A stretch of 64,000 nucleotides of DNA from Coriaria nepalensis (taxonomy: Eukaryota; Streptophyta; Magnoliopsida; Cucurbitales; Coriariaceae): contig CP114484.1 in the NCBI GenBank assembly GCA_027186245.1, forward strand, positions 818,501-882,500. The letters run 5' to 3'. Of the stretch, positions 12,615-29,417 are shown piece by piece (the stretch's first letter is position 1; each line of letters begins with the position of its first letter). The notes beneath the pieces were generated by a model. The model saw only the letters and a list, made by a program, of their open reading frames with translations, made no database searches and was not told the origin of the DNA. The position numbers and the translations under genes were made by a program.

Positions 12615-13091
12615 TGAAGTTGGTTTGATTACCTCAGAGGCAGTTTTATTTTATTTTATTATTATTTTCTTAGTTCTAGAGTGTTAATGCAAGGACCTTC
12701 AGTTTGATGAACTCCATTGTTGAGCTTCTAAGTTAGCAATTTTTCTTTTTATTTTCTTCATCTCTTTTATAATCCAATGAACCCTTTTGATGCCTCCATT
12801 TAAATTATTGTTGCAGAATTATATTTTTAAGTTATATTGTGTTATATTTTGGGCAGTGTTGATGATGCACAAGCTAGCTGTACGGTTGAGATATGAATCG
12901 ATCGATCCACGTAGATGTGGAAACACGGGTTACTTGATAACATGACGATACAAAGTATATACATTACATGCATTATCTGAAAAGACATCAATAAAGCAGA
13001 AAGATTCAAAATTTTTAAGATAGGGAAGGGGCGAATAAAGGGGGAGAATTTGATAAGAACTAACTTATTTGACCATCAAACCTCGCTCATT
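12615..13091. other. Convergent 3' regions of ACP and RUNKEL
   Basis: The two genes converge here. T-rich and AT-rich sequence with no open frame of note; polyadenylation sites for both genes must lie within about 475 bases. Confidence 0.6.
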
Positions 13092-18554
<5,463 letters not shown>

Positions 18555-20152
18555 AGCTACCCCCGCTGATCTTTGCTAGGGTTTCCGATCTAACCGTTGA
18601 GAAGAAGGCACAGTGAAGCTAAAATCTAGCGGAGAAGAGAGATCGAAAAATATGAGTTGGTTTGAATTTGTTCCCGACGAAGAATGCAATGTGCTTGAGA
18701 AATGATAACGATTGAAGCGATAGAGATTACTTTGAAAAATGTACTGTATCTGCTGCTCGTCAAGGAATGAGCGGGAACAGAAATTTGGATGAGAGATCAA
18801 AATTTAATTGGCGCAGGCAGGAGTTAGATTTTAAACGCGACGGGGTTGGGATTTTCCCTGTAGCCAAACGTTGCGATTTGAAATGTGGGAATGCCACGCT
18901 GGATCATCAGGTGGTTGCAGGTTTTTGTGGGAATGATTATCATCAAGATTTCGTGATGGTTAGCCAGGTGGGCCCATCCATGTGCTTTTATCTCTCGCCG
19001 TTAAAACCAACTAATCACATCATGATACATAAGACTTGTCACATAATCATATGTGTTAAAATGTGATTGGTTAGATACTAAGTAACAGCTATAAACATTG
19101 ACTGAAATTCGTCCTTAATAATAATTCCCCATAAATGCCAGTTTTTTGCGAAACTCCCTCCATTAACGCTCTCCTTTTTTACGGTCTCTCATCGGAGTCT
19201 GCTCCGGCTAATTTCTCTTTCTCCGCCGCAGCCACTGCCGCTAGCTGCTGTTTTAATTCTTCATCCGCTTTAGCCTCTAGGGTTTTAGTTTCAGACATTT
19301 TTGTGCGAGCTTGCTTCCGCTCCCGATTCTCGATTGCAAAACCATCTGTTTTTTTCATTTTTCCCGCGAGTTTTGTTTCCTCTTGATTTCGGGTTCTAAA
19401 GACGCCTTATTACGAGTAAGTTCCGATATCTAAGACGAGCTTATGTATGTACTTTTTCAAGTATTAAAGATAACTAAGCAATTTTTTTTGGATTGGGATT
19501 TGTTGATCTGGTTAAATTAGGGTTTTAATAACTATTATTTGTTAATTGTTCTCTTTCACGGTTCTAATCAGTCATTCGTACTGTTTGTTTTCCAGAACGA
19601 ATGTACTTGTAGAGCCTAGTGCTGTAGTGGGCTGGATTTACTGACGGATGGTAGTGAATTAAGGCAGTATTAACATGGATTTAGAGTTCTTAAAATGGTC
19701 GCATTATGGGTTTCAGCTGAGTAGAATAGAAGGGATTGTGTGAGTCATTGGTTCTTCTTCCCCGTTTTTTTCCGCATGCTTAGAAGAGGCAATGCTTATA
19801 TTTTCCTCTTATTTCTGAAAGTTTTTCAATGCATACTCTGTTTATCATTTTTCCTTGTGTAGTAATCTTCTAGTTGGTGTAAATTTGGTTTAAACTCTAC
19901 AGGGGCTCATCTGGATTTAGTAGCTATGAATTTTGGGCTGAGGGCGTTATTTACAGGAGTCACCAGGGCTCAGCGCCTTAAATTTGCTACATTTATGGAT
20001 ATAAGTCATCATTTCCTTTTGAAATAGCATCTTTCGGATCTGGAATTTTATGTCAGGAAATTTGAATAAAGTTCTTTTGTATCGCTGTTCTGGATCTGAG
20101 ATTCTATAATAAGCCATTTGACTAAAGTTCCTTTTTAGTCTCGTTGTTAGTG
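18555..20152. other. Divergent promoter region between RUNKEL and the J-protein gene
   Basis: Head-to-head spacing of about 1.6 kb. The right part (from about 19150) looks like the leader of the J-protein gene: pyrimidine-rich, with CTAGGGTTTT at about 19277-19286, and probably one leader intron ending at the TTTTTAG before 20140. No supported coding exon; a 39-codon minus-strand frame at 19179-19298 is discussed in findings. Confidence 0.45.
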
Positions 20153-22012
20153 ATGGACCGCAATAAAGAAGAGGCCCTCAAGGCAAAGGAGCAATCTGAA
20201 ATGAAGATGCAAAATAAGGATTTCACCGGGGCCCGCAAACTCGCTCTTCGGGCTCAAAACCTATATCCTGATCTGGAAAACATCTCTCAGCTACTTACGG
20301 TTTGTGAAGTGCATTCCGTTGCTGAGCAGAGATCGCCTGGAAATGAGACAAATTGGTATGGTGTTCTTCAGGTTGAGCAAACAGCAGATGAGGCAACAAT
20401 TAAAAAGCAGTACAGAAAGTTTGCCCTTATACTTCATCCAGACAAAAACAAATTCCCTGGTGCAGAGGGTGCCTTTAAGATGATTGGTGAAGCCCAAATA
20501 GTGCTTCTTGATCGAGATAAACGTTCCGCATTTGATATGAAACGCAAAGTTTCCTCGGTTAATTTATCAGCAATCTATCGCCCCTCACAACAAGCTACTT
20601 GGAATACAAATTCTGGACTTGGGACCAACTTTGGAAGCAATTTTACTAATTCTCAGAACCAGCAGCCACAACAGAAAGCACAGTCAGAGGATGACACTGG
20701 CTCCACTTTCTGGACTGCATGCCCTTTTTGCTCTTCAAGGTTTGAGTATCAGAAAGAAATGCTCTTTAGATCTCTCAGGTGTGAGAATTGTGATAAGCCA
20801 TTCATTGCGTATAATGTGAATATCCCAGGTGCTCAATCCACTCCTAATGTGAGCCATGGAACATACTTCCGGCAGAAGGATATCTTGAATCATGGTACTT
20901 GCAAAGTTAATATTGGAAGAAGTCAGGGAAATACCAAGCCTGAGAAACCTAGAACAGTGTCTGTTCGAAAAAAGAGAAACCGATCTTCTAAAGTAGCCTC
21001 TCGTAAGGTGAATGGTGAGGGAATAAAGAAGCGGGTAGTAGAATCCAGTGAAAGAAGGGACACTGAAAGCAGCTCTGATTCTGATTCAGACATCATAATT
21101 GATGAGGGACGGGAGAGGAAGAAGTGGCTTCTTAGGAGGTCTACACGGAGTAGGCACGGGATGTCTTACCAGGATAACTTTAGTGATGATGACGATGATG
21201 ATTTTGTATATATTCCAAAAATGGATAAGGGAGGTGCATCATCATGTGCTAATGAAGAAGCTGCTTCTAAAGGAGAAACAATGACAAAGGACAAAAATGT
21301 TCAGTCAGATTATTCATATGCTGATCCAGATTTCAGTGACTTTGAAAAGGGCAGGAAAGAAGGGTGCTTTGCACCTGGGGATACCTGGGCTGCTTATGAT
21401 ACTGTGGATGCCATGCCGAGATTCTACGCTGTAATCAATAAAGTTTTTTCTTCTGGATTCAAGTTGCAAATAACCTGGTTAGAGCCAGACCCAGATGAAG
21501 AGGAAGAGCGCAAATGGGTAAACAAGGATCTGCCTGTTTCTTGTGGCAAATTTGTACTTGGGAACTCTGAAATGACTAAAAATAAGGCAATGTTCTCTCA
21601 CAAGGTTACCTTGAGAAGTGGAAGCCTGAGTGGTAGTTACAAAGTATACCCAAGGAGGGGAGAAACTTGGGCTCTGTTCAGGAATTGGAATATAAACTGG
21701 AACTCTATAGTAGATCCTACCCGTGGCTATGAATATGATTTTGTTGAAATCCTGGTAGATTATTCTGAAAAACATGGCATACTGGTTACTGTCTTGGTTA
21801 AGGTAAAGGGCTTCGCCTGTCTCTTCTGTCGAGACAAGGAAACTGATGAGGATTTTCTTAGAGTTCCAGCCCCTGAATTATTCAGGTTCTCTCACAGGGT
21901 TCCATCCTTTAAAATGACGGGAGATGAAAAGGATGGAGTGCCTAAAGGATCTTTTGAACTCGATCCAGCAGCTCTTCCTAGCATGGAAGAATCTTCTACC
22001 TCGGAGAATTGA
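20153..22012 (+). CDS. J-domain protein with DUF3444
   Basis: Intronless coding region of 619 residues. The frame opens nine bases earlier, but the first ATG (20153, MDRNKEEALKAKEQ) matches the family start. Residues about 66-131 are a J domain with the HPD motif at 95-97, which stimulates ATP hydrolysis by Hsp70. A cysteine pair region follows (ACPFCSSRFEY and CENCDKPF), a possible zinc site, then a basic and acidic linker with KKRNR and poly-Asp runs that suggests nuclear location. The C-terminal third is DUF3444 (from about PGDTWAAYDTVDAMPRFYA to the end), found only in plant J-proteins of this class. Function is not known in detail; a co-chaperone is the safe reading. Arabidopsis At5g18750 is the collinear relative (from memory). 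A leader intron is likely. Confidence 0.93.
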   Translation: MDRNKEEALKAKEQSEMKMQNKDFTGARKLALRAQNLYPDLENISQLLTVCEVHSVAEQRSPGNETNWYGVLQVEQTADEATIKKQYRKFALILHPDKNKFPGAEGAFKMIGEAQIVLLDRDKRSAFDMKRKVSSVNLSAIYRPSQQATWNTNSGLGTNFGSNFTNSQNQQPQQKAQSEDDTGSTFWTACPFCSSRFEYQKEMLFRSLRCENCDKPFIAYNVNIPGAQSTPNVSHGTYFRQKDILNHGTCKVNIGRSQGNTKPEKPRTVSVRKKRNRSSKVASRKVNGEGIKKRVVESSERRDTESSSDSDSDIIIDEGRERKKWLLRRSTRSRHGMSYQDNFSDDDDDDFVYIPKMDKGGASSCANEEAASKGETMTKDKNVQSDYSYADPDFSDFEKGRKEGCFAPGDTWAAYDTVDAMPRFYAVINKVFSSGFKLQITWLEPDPDEEEERKWVNKDLPVSCGKFVLGNSEMTKNKAMFSHKVTLRSGSLSGSYKVYPRRGETWALFRNWNINWNSIVDPTRGYEYDFVEILVDYSEKHGILVTVLVKVKGFACLFCRDKETDEDFLRVPAPELFRFSHRVPSFKMTGDEKDGVPKGSFELDPAALPSMEESSTSEN

Positions 22013-22453
22013 AAGGCTCAGGCTGGAATTAGGATCTTATCCGTCATTATTTAACCGTGTTCTTGTAAAGGAGAAGAAAATAATTATATTTTCGTAGTTT
22101 ATGTAGAAGAAGAGAATGTAATGGATGGTGGGAACTGGGAAGAGAAGGCAACTTTCAGGGTTTAGACCCTGCTGCTGAACGACATTCTTAATCTCTCACA
22201 ATAGCTTTTAGTTGATAAGATTTATGCCATGTAAAGTGATGGAAACTTTCTTGCACAGAACTGTGTAATTTTTATCAGGAATTTTCCCAGCAATTATGTT
22301 GAATTATAAAGATGTGATCATGTCTCATTGTCTTGTGTCCTTGTGGGTGATTTCAAAATTGAACTGCCCGTAAGGTCGGGTTGCATACCTTCAGGCTCTG
22401 TCCTTTTTCAATACAAGGCACAAAAGAAAAAAGAACAAGCAAATATTTTTTAG
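22013..22453. other. 3' UTR of the J-protein gene
   Basis: AT-rich non-coding sequence. The A-rich run at about 22421-22434 reads as a T-run on the minus strand just past the tRNA, and so can serve as its Pol III terminator. Confidence 0.5.
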
Positions 22454-22525
22454 GGGGCATTCCGAGAATTGAACTCGGGACCTCTCGCACCCTAAGCGAG
22501 AATCATACCACTAGACCAAATGCCC
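22454..22525 (-). tRNA. tRNA-Pro (anticodon AGG)
   Basis: Read on the minus strand, the 72 bases fold as a standard tRNA. The acceptor stem GGGCATT (22525-22519) pairs with AATGCCC (22461-22455), with discriminator C at 22454. The internal promoter boxes are present: an A-box-like TTGGTCTAGTGG and a B box GGTCCCGAGTTCAATTC. The anticodon loop TTAGGGT places AGG at 22493-22491. No intron, and the 3' CCA is not encoded, as normal in eukaryotes. The gene sits beyond the 3' end of the J-protein gene and is transcribed towards it. Confidence 0.97.
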
Positions 22526-23917
22526 TTCTTTTTTATCTTTCTAATTCAATTTTTTGATAATATATCATATGGTCTAGTTCATTACAATCTAATATATTGC
22601 GTTTAAATTCTCACGTGTTAGGTCGCTTACTCTAAGGAAGAGACATCGCATCGGAGAGAGCGAATTTAGTGCCGCCGATCATATTTATGGATAAATTAAG
22701 ATCACTTATCTCTCATCAAACATGTGAGATAAAATTAAATAGAAGCGATTTCACTTCGACTAAATGAAACTATTTTAGAGGGGGAATCTATATAAAACTT
22801 GATCAACCCTTAAGGTTTTCGTGAGGTTGATCTTGAGCTGCCAATCCAAACATTAATTTGAACTAAAAGAAAACTTTTTGATAGAATAATTACATCATAT
22901 ATGTATAATATTCTCGATCTCTTTATTTGTAGATGGTCCTAAATCAATACTAAACAAAGTCCTAAAAAAAGGGAAAAGCTAAGTAGTTTGAACAAATGAT
23001 CAAAACTTTGGCCAAAGAAAAAAGAAGGAAAAAAAATTATCAAACATCTTTATTATCTTTCATCAATTTTCCTACATCGTGGTTTGAAAACAAAGCGCCA
23101 ATTACTGAAATTATATATACCATAAGAGAAGTGGAAACAGTCCGAGACAGACAAAATCAGCATCAAGCATTGCTTGCTAATTGGTAGCAGGTCTACCTGC
23201 TCTCTCTTCTCTGTCCCTCACAAAGTCCCAACCATGCATGCATGCATGCGCCCATCTGCACTTCAATCTTAACACATAATCACGCTTCACTTCCACTAAT
23301 TAATCCGATTCTTAATTCAACACTAAACACCCAATATATGTTAATCACACATTGATACTGCCTAACCATAGACTAGTCAACCTTCCGCTTTAAACTCACG
23401 ACATTATTGCAAGAAGGTTCGGCAAACAACTCCACGTACTTTGCTACATTTGACTCGCTATTAAGCTTCACATATCCATCTCTGGCTAGCTAGCTCTTCG
23501 TCAGACTTAATGCATGTATATATGTTTGCTAATTGCGAGGTGGTTCATGCTGCGTAAGCCATCCAGCTTCCAAGAAATTTAGTAGGTATGTATATATGTA
23601 TGTAAGAAGAATGGCCATGTTTTCGTGCATATATATCCAATTAAATTAACATCGGAAATAAAAGACGAAGTCTAAGTAACGCATTATAAATATATGTATA
23701 TATATTAATAATTACATGTTATAATCGGTGCCTTGTTAAAGTAATCTGGTTTAGGTAATCATAACTAACGCTTAAGAACGATCAAAATCATAGCACAAAA
23801 GTCAAACTAGCATTATTAATATTATATGTCAGCTCTATATAAAGATGTAATGAGCAAATCAAAATCATTAAGCATCATTTAATTGATTAGAGAGAGAAAG
23901 AGATCTAGAAGATAATC
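22526..23917. other. Intergenic; upstream region of the dead peroxidase
   Basis: AT-rich. Contains CATGCATG repeats at about 23233-23248 (RY-type motif) and a TATATAAA near 23836, about 80 bases before the former peroxidase start codon. No coding sequence recognised. Confidence 0.45.
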
Positions 23918-25110
23918 ATGATGACGACGAGGATGAGCAGCTTGATTGTAATCTTCTTGGTCTCATCTGTACTTGTTGCAGTTAGCAATGGAGAACGGTT
24001 GAGCAAAGATTTTTACAAGGACTGCTGTCCAAATGTGGAGCAAATTGTTTGAGAAATTATCTCGAAAAACGTTGAGAAGAATTCTAATTTGCCTGCAAAG
24101 TTTCTGAGGATGCATCATCATGATTGTTTTGTTAGGGTATTATATCTATACATGAATTGATCATTATATATAATCTAAATATGCATATTTTAATGTTATT
24201 ACGTACTGTTCACCTACATGCATGCATGCATAGTTAATTTCTACGTGGATTTTAACATAATTAGGGTTGCAATGGCTCCATATTACTGGACTCGACAGCG
24301 AACACCACGGCGGAAAAGACGGCATCTCCAAACGATGTTATAGAGGAAGTTAAGACCCAGCTAGAGCAAACATGCCATGGAATTGTTTCTTGTGCAGATA
24401 TTCTAGCTTTGGCAGCTAGAGACTCTGTCTCCTATCAGGTAATTAATTGAGCGCAAATATTATTTTACCTCCCTAAACTATTATCATATTAGATTTAACC
24501 CCTCTAAATTACCATATTCGAGAAATACTCCCTTTGAATTAGCTCTCCTAAGTTTTCACATACTAGAAATATCATCTTAAACTATTATTATATTAGATCC
24601 AGTCTTATGGCTTACTACATTCTAAAGATAACTCCCTTAAACTAACATCATATTAGACTTAGTTTTTATGCATTTCGGGTAATAAAGTAGTAATTACAGT
24701 TTATAATCATATTGCTTGGTTAATTAGTTAATTTATAATTACAGTTTAAGAAGCCAATTTGGGAAGTGTTAACTGGAAGAAGAGATGGGACAATTTCAAT
24801 TGCTTCTCAAGCTCTTTCCGATATTCCCTCTCCATTCTTAAATTTCGCACAACTCAAACAATCTTTCGCAAGTAAAGGACTAGATGTTCGTGATCTTGTC
24901 GTTTTATCCGGCGGGCATACGATCGGAGTCGGACACTGCAATTTGTTTAGCAACAGACTGTACAAATTTACAGGGACATTAGGGGACGGAAGACTCTTCT
25001 CTAAACTCGAACTACATGTCGTACTCTAAATCACAACGCAAGAGCCTTTCGAACTACATGTCGTACTCGTCTTGTTATGTGCTTGTTTGCCAACACGACA
25101 TGCCGTACAC
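23918..25110 (+). pseudogene. Class III peroxidase pseudogene
   Basis: Three exons can be followed: 23918-24136, 24265-24438 and 24745 to about 25029. Exon 1 begins with a good signal peptide (SLIVIFLVSSVLVAV), then FYKDCCPNVEQIV and HHDCFVR, the distal-histidine block of secreted plant peroxidases. Exon 2 has [11 protein letters not shown] and the [19 protein letters not shown] block. Exon 3 has LTGRRDGTISIASQ and VVLSGGHTIGVGHC with the proximal haem histidine. Lesions: TGA at 24050-24052 replaces a conserved Arg codon (CGA to TGA); the segment between PND and VIEEVK lacks about ten residues; after KFTG the frame is lost near 24975, and the last quarter of the enzyme is missing. Past that point, decayed peroxidase-like sequence is still readable in another frame (LNS...KSQ.KSLS). 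The living gene would have been an apoplastic H2O2-using oxidase. Confidence 0.9.
25007..25068 (+). repeat. 20-bp direct repeat in the peroxidase relic
   Basis: The 20-mer tcgaactacatgtcgtactc occurs at 25007-25026 and again at 25049-25068, 42 bases apart. This is a short local duplication within the decayed 3' part of the peroxidase pseudogene. Confidence 0.9.
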
Positions 25111-25389
25111 AGTCCTCTTTCGGTGAAATCAGTAGCGGGTGATACCTGAAAGCAAAGCTAATCAGACGGCGACACGCGTTAAGTCTGCATCGGTCCGATC
25201 TGTAGCGACGCATCATTCTAATTTCAGTATATGATTGATGATCGGTAGTGTCGTTATACTTTAATTGCTAAAAAAAATGCAGGTCTTGGCAAATGAAAAA
25301 AGAAATACAGAACAAGTTATTATCATTGTGTAATTTGTACAATATTGCTGAGATTGAAAGACGTAACTGAGGATCTCTTCAAGTTTGGT

Positions 25390-28188
25390 TCACGACATTA
25401 TCTCCAATGCCTCCCTTGCTTCTCCAAGTATATTGAACACTGTTGCTGCAATATGACTCGGGGTTAAACCAGCCTCGGTCAACTGGTCAACTGGCGATCC
25501 ATGGTCAATATACCGGTCCGGAAGCACAATTGGTCGCCACTGCCAAGACAAAAACGAGCATCGGCAACTGTTATTCTCAGGCCATGACTTTCCGCTAATG
25601 AGGATGCAGCCAAGCAGCTCTGGACTGCAGTTCCGTAGCCTAATAGAGCCACTCTTTCGCCTTCAACCAATATCCTCCCTCTCCCCACCTGCCATAGAGT
25701 ATTCACCAAATATTCAATCATCATGTTAAACATGAACATATTCTCGACATATTTTTGTTTTTTTTGTACGTCAAGGGGAACTCCTTTATTTCTAGGGGGT
25801 AGTTCAACTCCGATTCCGTTTCCTCTAGGATAGAGGAAACAATTAGGCCGGTCATCAATTGCAGCTGAGGTAGCAACCATGTGGAAGAGCTCCTCCTCAT
25901 CTGAAGGAGCCATAACCACCATGTTTGGAAGGCAGGCCATGAATGTCACGTCAAAAGACCCACAATGAGTTGGGCCATCAGCCCCAACTAATCCGGCTTG
26001 GTCCATAGCAAACCTCACTGGCAACTTTTGCAAATCTACATCATGAACCACCTGCAAAATTTTTCGGATCCGAACAACACTTTTATTAGTCTGTTTCAGA
26101 GACTGTAAATAAAAAATACAATGTGTCAACTAGAGTTTATTATTTTTGACTTGCCTGGTCATAAGCTCTCTGCATGAATGAAGAGTCGCAAAATGGTTAA
26201 AGGCCGTCACAGGCAAGACCGACTGCAAAAGTAACAGCATGTTGCTCTGCTATTCCAACACCAAAGCATCTTGTTGGAAAACGTTGTAAAAATAGATTAA
26301 GCCCTGTTCCCCCTCCCATTGCAGCATGTATCGCAACTATATATTGGTCTGCTTCTGCAATTAAAGCCTCAGTAAAGTATGTCGTATAAGATTGTGTACT
26401 AGCCTTGGCTTTCAATTGCTTTCCAGTGGCCGGATCAAATTTCGCCACACCTATATAATAATATATAAAAGAATCAAGACCAGTTTTACAACCTCATATC
26501 ATTTTTAAATTTTGGAAAAGTTTTTGCAATTTTTTTACCATGGTACTTGTCCGCAGCTTTTTCGGTCCACATCCTTTTCCAGTGACAACATGGATTAAGA
26601 CTGGACCGGTTGTTTTAGTACTCTTAACCTCTCTGAGAATAGCAATGAGATCATCAATGTTGTGACCATCGACTGGACCGATGTAATACAGCCCGAGCTC
26701 TTCGAAAAGGGTCAACCCAGATCCACTAATCATCCCACGAGCATACTCATCAACTTTAGCAGCCAGTTCATGCATGGGACCACCTATTTGTTTGGTAACA
26801 CCCTGCAAGCAAGCAAGCAAATCTCAGTTTATTCAATACTGAAAAAATGACCAAAGCTCCAACGGGCACTACTCAAGCAAGCAAACAGGCTTTTACCTTG
26901 GCAACTTCTCTTAATTCTCTGAGAGGCCGGTTTGATTGCAATCTACTAAGGGCACTACTCAAAGCTCCAACAGGTGGGATGGGCCCATCTAGATTAGCAG
27001 TAGGTAGAGAAACCTGTTTATTGTTGTTAAGAATAACAATCATGTCGGAATCTAAGTATCCGGCATTGTTCATGGCTTTATAAGCTTGCCCTGCCGTCAT
27101 GGCTCCATCACCAATAACAGAAACTACATTGTTCTTCTTTCCCTTTAAATCCCTTCCAACCGCCATTCCTGTCAGTGAAATATCGAATCCCATCTTAAAA
27201 CTACAGAAAGGAACGATTTAGAAATCAAAGTATTTTTTACCTAAGCCTGCTGAGATAGTTGTGGAGCTGTGACCAGTTCCAAAGCAATCATATTCGCTCT
27301 CGGACCGCTTAGTGAATCCTGATAACCCGTTTGTTTGTCGAATAGTATGCATCTTATCTCTTCGTCCGGTAAGGATTTTGTGGGGGTAAGACTGAAAATC
27401 AGTATAAAAGTTACAAAAATTGAGTTGAGAAAAAAGCCGTTCACTGGTATTTGAATATTTGATGGTCTGTAAGGGTTTCAAAATGAAAAGTTGGAAAAAG
27501 GAAGAAGAGATGGGGACCTGATGACCAACATCCCAAAGAATCCTGTCGTGAGGGGTATTGAAGACATAATGAAGAGCCACGGTTAGTTATACGACTCCAA
27601 GGCTCGAACCTAAGTGGCCCCCCGTTTTCGAAACATTGAAGATTACATCAGACCTTAATTCATCAGCTAGTTGTTTAAGTTCCTACATCAGAAGATTTTT
27701 TCTTTATGTGTAGGTAAGTATAAAATCTATGATCAAACGAAAAAAAAAAAGAAAAAAAAGGAATTACCAACCTTACATATATATATATATACCTTGTTGG
27801 ATAGATTTTTCATGTGGATTGGATAGTTGATGGTGTCGAGGAGAGGAGTGGGTGGTCTCTGTGAATGATATTCACCATTCTCTGTCAGTGATGCATAAAT
27901 CCCAGCAACCCTTTTTCTACTCTGTCACCAAAAAAGAAAAAAAGAAGAAGAAGAGATGAAAAAAACATGCAAGTGATAAAATTCAAGCTAGAAACCCAGA
28001 AAACAAAAAAGTTCCAGTTTTTAATATGTTTACTGTAAATTGAGTAGTAAACAAGGATGTTCAAATCAAACCTGATTGAGCTTGGGTTGAGATTGAAAAA
28101 AAGGCGGCAGGTCTGTACTCCTCAGGGAGGTAGACAAGGTCGTTGCTCGGTTGATATGAACAGGAAATGTAAACGCATACAAAGCCAT
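25390..28188 (-). pseudogene. 1-deoxy-D-xylulose-5-phosphate synthase (DXS, class 1) pseudogene
   Basis: Ten exons are recognisable: 28188-28072, 27921-27793, 27682-27518, 27391-27241, 27168-26897, 26802-26539, 26450-26155, 26050-25770, 25688 to about 25546, and 25539-25390. DXS condenses pyruvate and glyceraldehyde 3-phosphate with thiamine diphosphate, the first step of the plastid MEP pathway to isoprenoids. The sequence follows class 1 DXS (CLA1) from a plastid-type N terminus through [26 protein letters not shown] and [12 protein letters not shown] to [10 protein letters not shown]. It cannot make the enzyme. A TAA at 27587-27589 sits where ELTVAL begins. There is a frameshift near 26565 in the EKGRGYPYAEKAA block. 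A TAA at 26197-26199 replaces the Lys of LKPFC, with bases missing beside it. The exon KPLD..KLK is absent at about 25545. The thiamine-motif Asp of NDNKQ is also Asn. Gene order of introns is kept, so it is a decayed duplicate, not a retrocopy. Confidence 0.93.
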
Positions 28189-29417
28189 TGCCCAATGAAA
28201 AGAATACTGCGACAAGAGCAAGAGGAAAAAAAAAAACTCTAACCAGTAACAGCAAAGTGAAGATAAACCCAAACCAAGAGCCCAAATCGAAAAGCTTTTA
28301 TTACAACATCAATAACAAGAGGTTGGAGAAGAAGGGTCAGTCTTTTTTTTCTTTTTTTTTTTTCAGACTAATAAATGAAGGAAGTGAATTAATAAAAAAC
28401 AAAAGCTTGGGTGAAAGAAACAGAGAAAGTGGGAGGAGAAAAACAGAGGCGAGAGAGAATGCAAGAGAAGTTCAAGATGAAATTGGTGTCTGCTCCATTA
28501 TCTTTCATTTCTAGCTTATGAATTAGAACTCATCCTCCTTTCCATAATTCATTTTCCCTTTGCCTTAATATGGCCAGGACAGCACCAGTTGCCAGGTGGA
28601 AATTACACGCTGTTTTTCTATTGGCCACGTCTACAGAAATCACAAACGGATAGATTTTCATGACTTTGGCTCTAAGTGGAGATTTCACTAATAAGTGGAG
28701 AATGGAATTTGTGTCCTTGCTCTGTTTTTTTGGAATTGACCCAAAGAAAGTTGTCGGATAATGGCGATTAAAAACATTATCGCAGTGTTAGGTATAGTTA
28801 GTTAGTTTTGACACTTTATTGCATTAAAAGATGTTATAAGTGTTTAGACTAAGTAATGAAAAGATACTCCGTACAATTTGGATGGACCCAATTCGGTGTA
28901 ATTTGCAATGCTTTTGTACTAATTTAGAGCGTAGAATCTAAATTCTACCGTATAATAAGGTTTGGATAAGACGGTAGTATCTTATCTAATGAGCTTTTTT
29001 TGGCAAGGATAAAATTCCTTCTTTCATATGGCATTTCCCGAGCCCATCTCCAAGTTCTCCAAGTTCTCCAAGTTCTCCAAGTTCTCCAAGTTGTCTTTTT
29101 AGAACAACCCTTTGAAATCAAATTTTGTTGTTTTTGGGGGGCAAAAACACTACTAACCAAAGTGGACAATCCTATTCCTATTCCTATATACGTGTAGTTG
29201 TTTTTCTTCAAACTTCTTTTGGTCGAAAAAAACGTAAAACCAGGTATGAAAACATTAACCAATTACCCATAAGATTGTGGTTACAAGAAAAGAAAAGGTC
29301 AACAGCTCCAAACTTGTTGCGATTCGAATTAGTTTTAGCTCGAAAATTTTACATACGAGACAAAAGCAGTACAGCATTGTGTCTGAGTGATAAGAGATGC
29401 CTTTCTCTTCATCTCAA
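28189..29417. other. Intergenic; DXS upstream region and L33 3' region
   Basis: No coding exon recognised. Contains pyrimidine/purine-rich runs near 28340-28365 and the nonamer tandem repeat listed separately. The A/G-rich stretch at 28360-28490 would be the 5' leader of the former DXS gene. Confidence 0.5.
29048..29092 (+). repeat. Tandem repeat, 9-bp unit, about five copies
   Basis: The unit TTCTCCAAG is repeated head to tail without change (the first copy is partial). It lies in intergenic DNA between the DXS pseudogene and L33. Perfect identity suggests recent slippage. Confidence 0.95.

Noticed and set aside
25390..28188. DXS as a functional gene
   Set aside because: Two TAA codons, a frameshift, a missing exon and an altered thiamine-site residue cannot all be removed by splicing.
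29048..29092. Nonamer array as a CRISPR-like repeat
   Set aside because: Repeats are contiguous with no spacers, and the genome is eukaryotic.
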